A stretch of DNA of 37,621 nt, taken from assembly GCA_028698335.1 (NCBI GenBank), contig JAQVDP010000021.1, positions 1-37,621 on the forward strand, written 5' to 3'. This DNA comes from Nevskiales bacterium (GTDB lineage Bacteria > Pseudomonadota > Gammaproteobacteria > Nevskiales > Nevskiaceae). The position numbers were made by a program, and so were the translations under genes. Below are positions 36,614-37,621 of this stretch, in pieces. The notes under the pieces were generated by a model, which was given only the letters and a program-made list of their open reading frames with translations, ran no database searches and was not told the origin of the DNA. Numbering within the stretch: the first letter of the stretch is position 1; every line of letters begins with the position of its first letter.

Positions 36614-37621
36614 AGCACCTGCCACTGGTTTGGGCCGCGCTGTGGCGCAAGAAGACGCGCACCATCCTGACACTGCTGTCGATCGTCGTGGCGTTTTTCC
36701 TGTTCGGCCTCCTGCAGGGGGTCAACGCCGCGTTCAACCGCGGCGTCGAGCTGGCCAACGTCGACCGCCTCGTGGTGATCAACCGGATCGCCCTGACCGA
36801 ACAGCTGCCATACGCGTACATGGCCCAGATCGACGCCGTCGAGGGTGTCCGTGGCACCGCCTTCGCGACCTGGTTCGGCGGCTATTACCAGGAACCGAAG
36901 AACTTCATCTTCGCTGCACCGGTGGACATCGATCGCTATCTGGCCGTGGTGCCGGAGATCGTCGTCGACAGCGCGGAGGTCGACGCGATGAAACGCACGC
37001 GTACCGGAGCACTGGTCGGCATCGAGGCCATGCAGAAGTACGGCTGGAAGGTCGGCGACCATATTCCAATCCATTCGACGATCTGGCCGCATGGCGACGT
37101 CAACAATCTCGATTGGGAATTCGACATCGTCGGCACCTACGACTTTCCGACCGACCGCAGCCAGACCCAGGGCATGTTGTTCAACCACGGTTACTTCGAC
37201 GAGGCCCGCCTCTACGGCAAGGGCACGGTCGGCTGGTATCTGGTCAGGGTCCAGGACCCGACCCAGGCCGCCGCGGTCGCCAAGCGCATCGACGCCCTGT
37301 TCGCCAATTCTCCGAACGAGACCAAGACCCAGAGCGAGAAGGAATTCTCCCAGTCGTTTCTCAAACAGTTCGGCGACATCAATTTCATCGCCAATGCCAT
37401 CATCGGCGCGGTGTTCTTCACATTGCTGTTCCTCACCGGGAACACGATGATGCAGTCGGTACGCGAACGCATTCCGGAGCTGGCGATTCTCAAGACGCTC
37501 GGATACAGCGACGGCGCGGTGCTGACACTGGTGCTGTTCGAAGCCCTGCTGATGTGCGTGATCGCGGCCGGCGCCGGTCTGGCCCTGGCCTATCTGGCGT
37601 TTCCCGCGCTCAAGAACTACA
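36610..37621 (+). CDS. FtsX-type ABC transporter permease (DevC/MacB-like), partial
   Basis: A GTG-initiated frame of 337 codons that runs off the right edge. It starts VKHLPLVWAALWRKKTRTILTLLSIVVAFFLFGLLQGV, a basic N-terminus followed by membrane helix 1 (about 17-37). A large periplasmic domain covers about 45-255. Helix 2 begins near FIANAIIGAVFFTLLFLTGN, with the FtsX-domain block SVRERIPELAILKTLGYSDG (coupling helix to the ATPase), then helix 3. The C-terminal part is missing. The GTGA overlap couples it to the ATPase. The substrate is not readable; MacB relatives export lipids, toxins or lipoproteins. Confidence 0.93.

Overview
This window is a GC-rich bacterial chromosomal segment with tightly packed genes on both strands. 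MinCDE, PspA, an OmpA-like porin, two DUF1302 outer-membrane proteins, a VolA-like surface lipase, an LpxH-like phosphatase and a MAPEG protein indicate a Gram-negative proteobacterium. The mix best fits an environmental gammaproteobacterium; a Nevskiales/Solimonadaceae-type host is my guess, not shown by the sequence. I see no tRNA, rRNA, CRISPR array, transposase or phage gene. No stretch above 300 bases lacks a gene.

Layout. 1-3506 (minus): minC-minD-minE, then a CmoA-like SAM enzyme and a membrane methyltransferase cut by the left edge. 3698-11186 (both strands): the parts of the Anbu/amidoligase system. These are a circularly permuted ATP-grasp ligase, an alpha-E protein, the proteasome-like protease Anbu and a giant transglutaminase-DUF2126 protein, with a kappa-GST/DsbA-fold isomerase among them. 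11316-13123 (plus): two alpha/beta hydrolases. 13179-15303 (plus): an ECF sigma factor, a membrane-anchored probable anti-sigma factor and a periplasmic double-PDZ protein, coupled by ATGA overlaps. 15510-21661 (plus): a DUF1302 protein, an OmpA-like protein and two unrecognised lipoproteins, with clear terminators.

21803-25312: a TetR regulator faces a pspA - small membrane protein - YiaA/B operon. The psp promoter carries two copies of a 17-bp operator. An LpxH-like phosphatase diverges from pspA, and an AlkA-type DNA glycosylase follows. 25327-27745 (plus): a CoxE-type VWA protein, a MAPEG protein and a SanA-like protein. 27828-34397 (minus): a second DUF1302 protein behind a VolA-like lipase, then an atypical SDR with GlpD. 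34632-37621 (plus): a MacA/DevB-like adaptor, a LolD-like ATPase and an FtsX-type permease cut by the right edge.

How they may work together. Many genes concern the cell envelope and lipids. Lipase, DUF1302 and GlpD suggest use of external acylglycerols, with glycerol entering through glycerol-3-phosphate (inference). The ECF/PDZ operon and the PspA operon look like two separate envelope-stress circuits. The most intriguing unit is the Anbu/ATP-grasp/alpha-E/transglutaminase set. It is a recognised but functionally unresolved system, and here it is broken into several transcription units and lacks the usual short transglutaminase.
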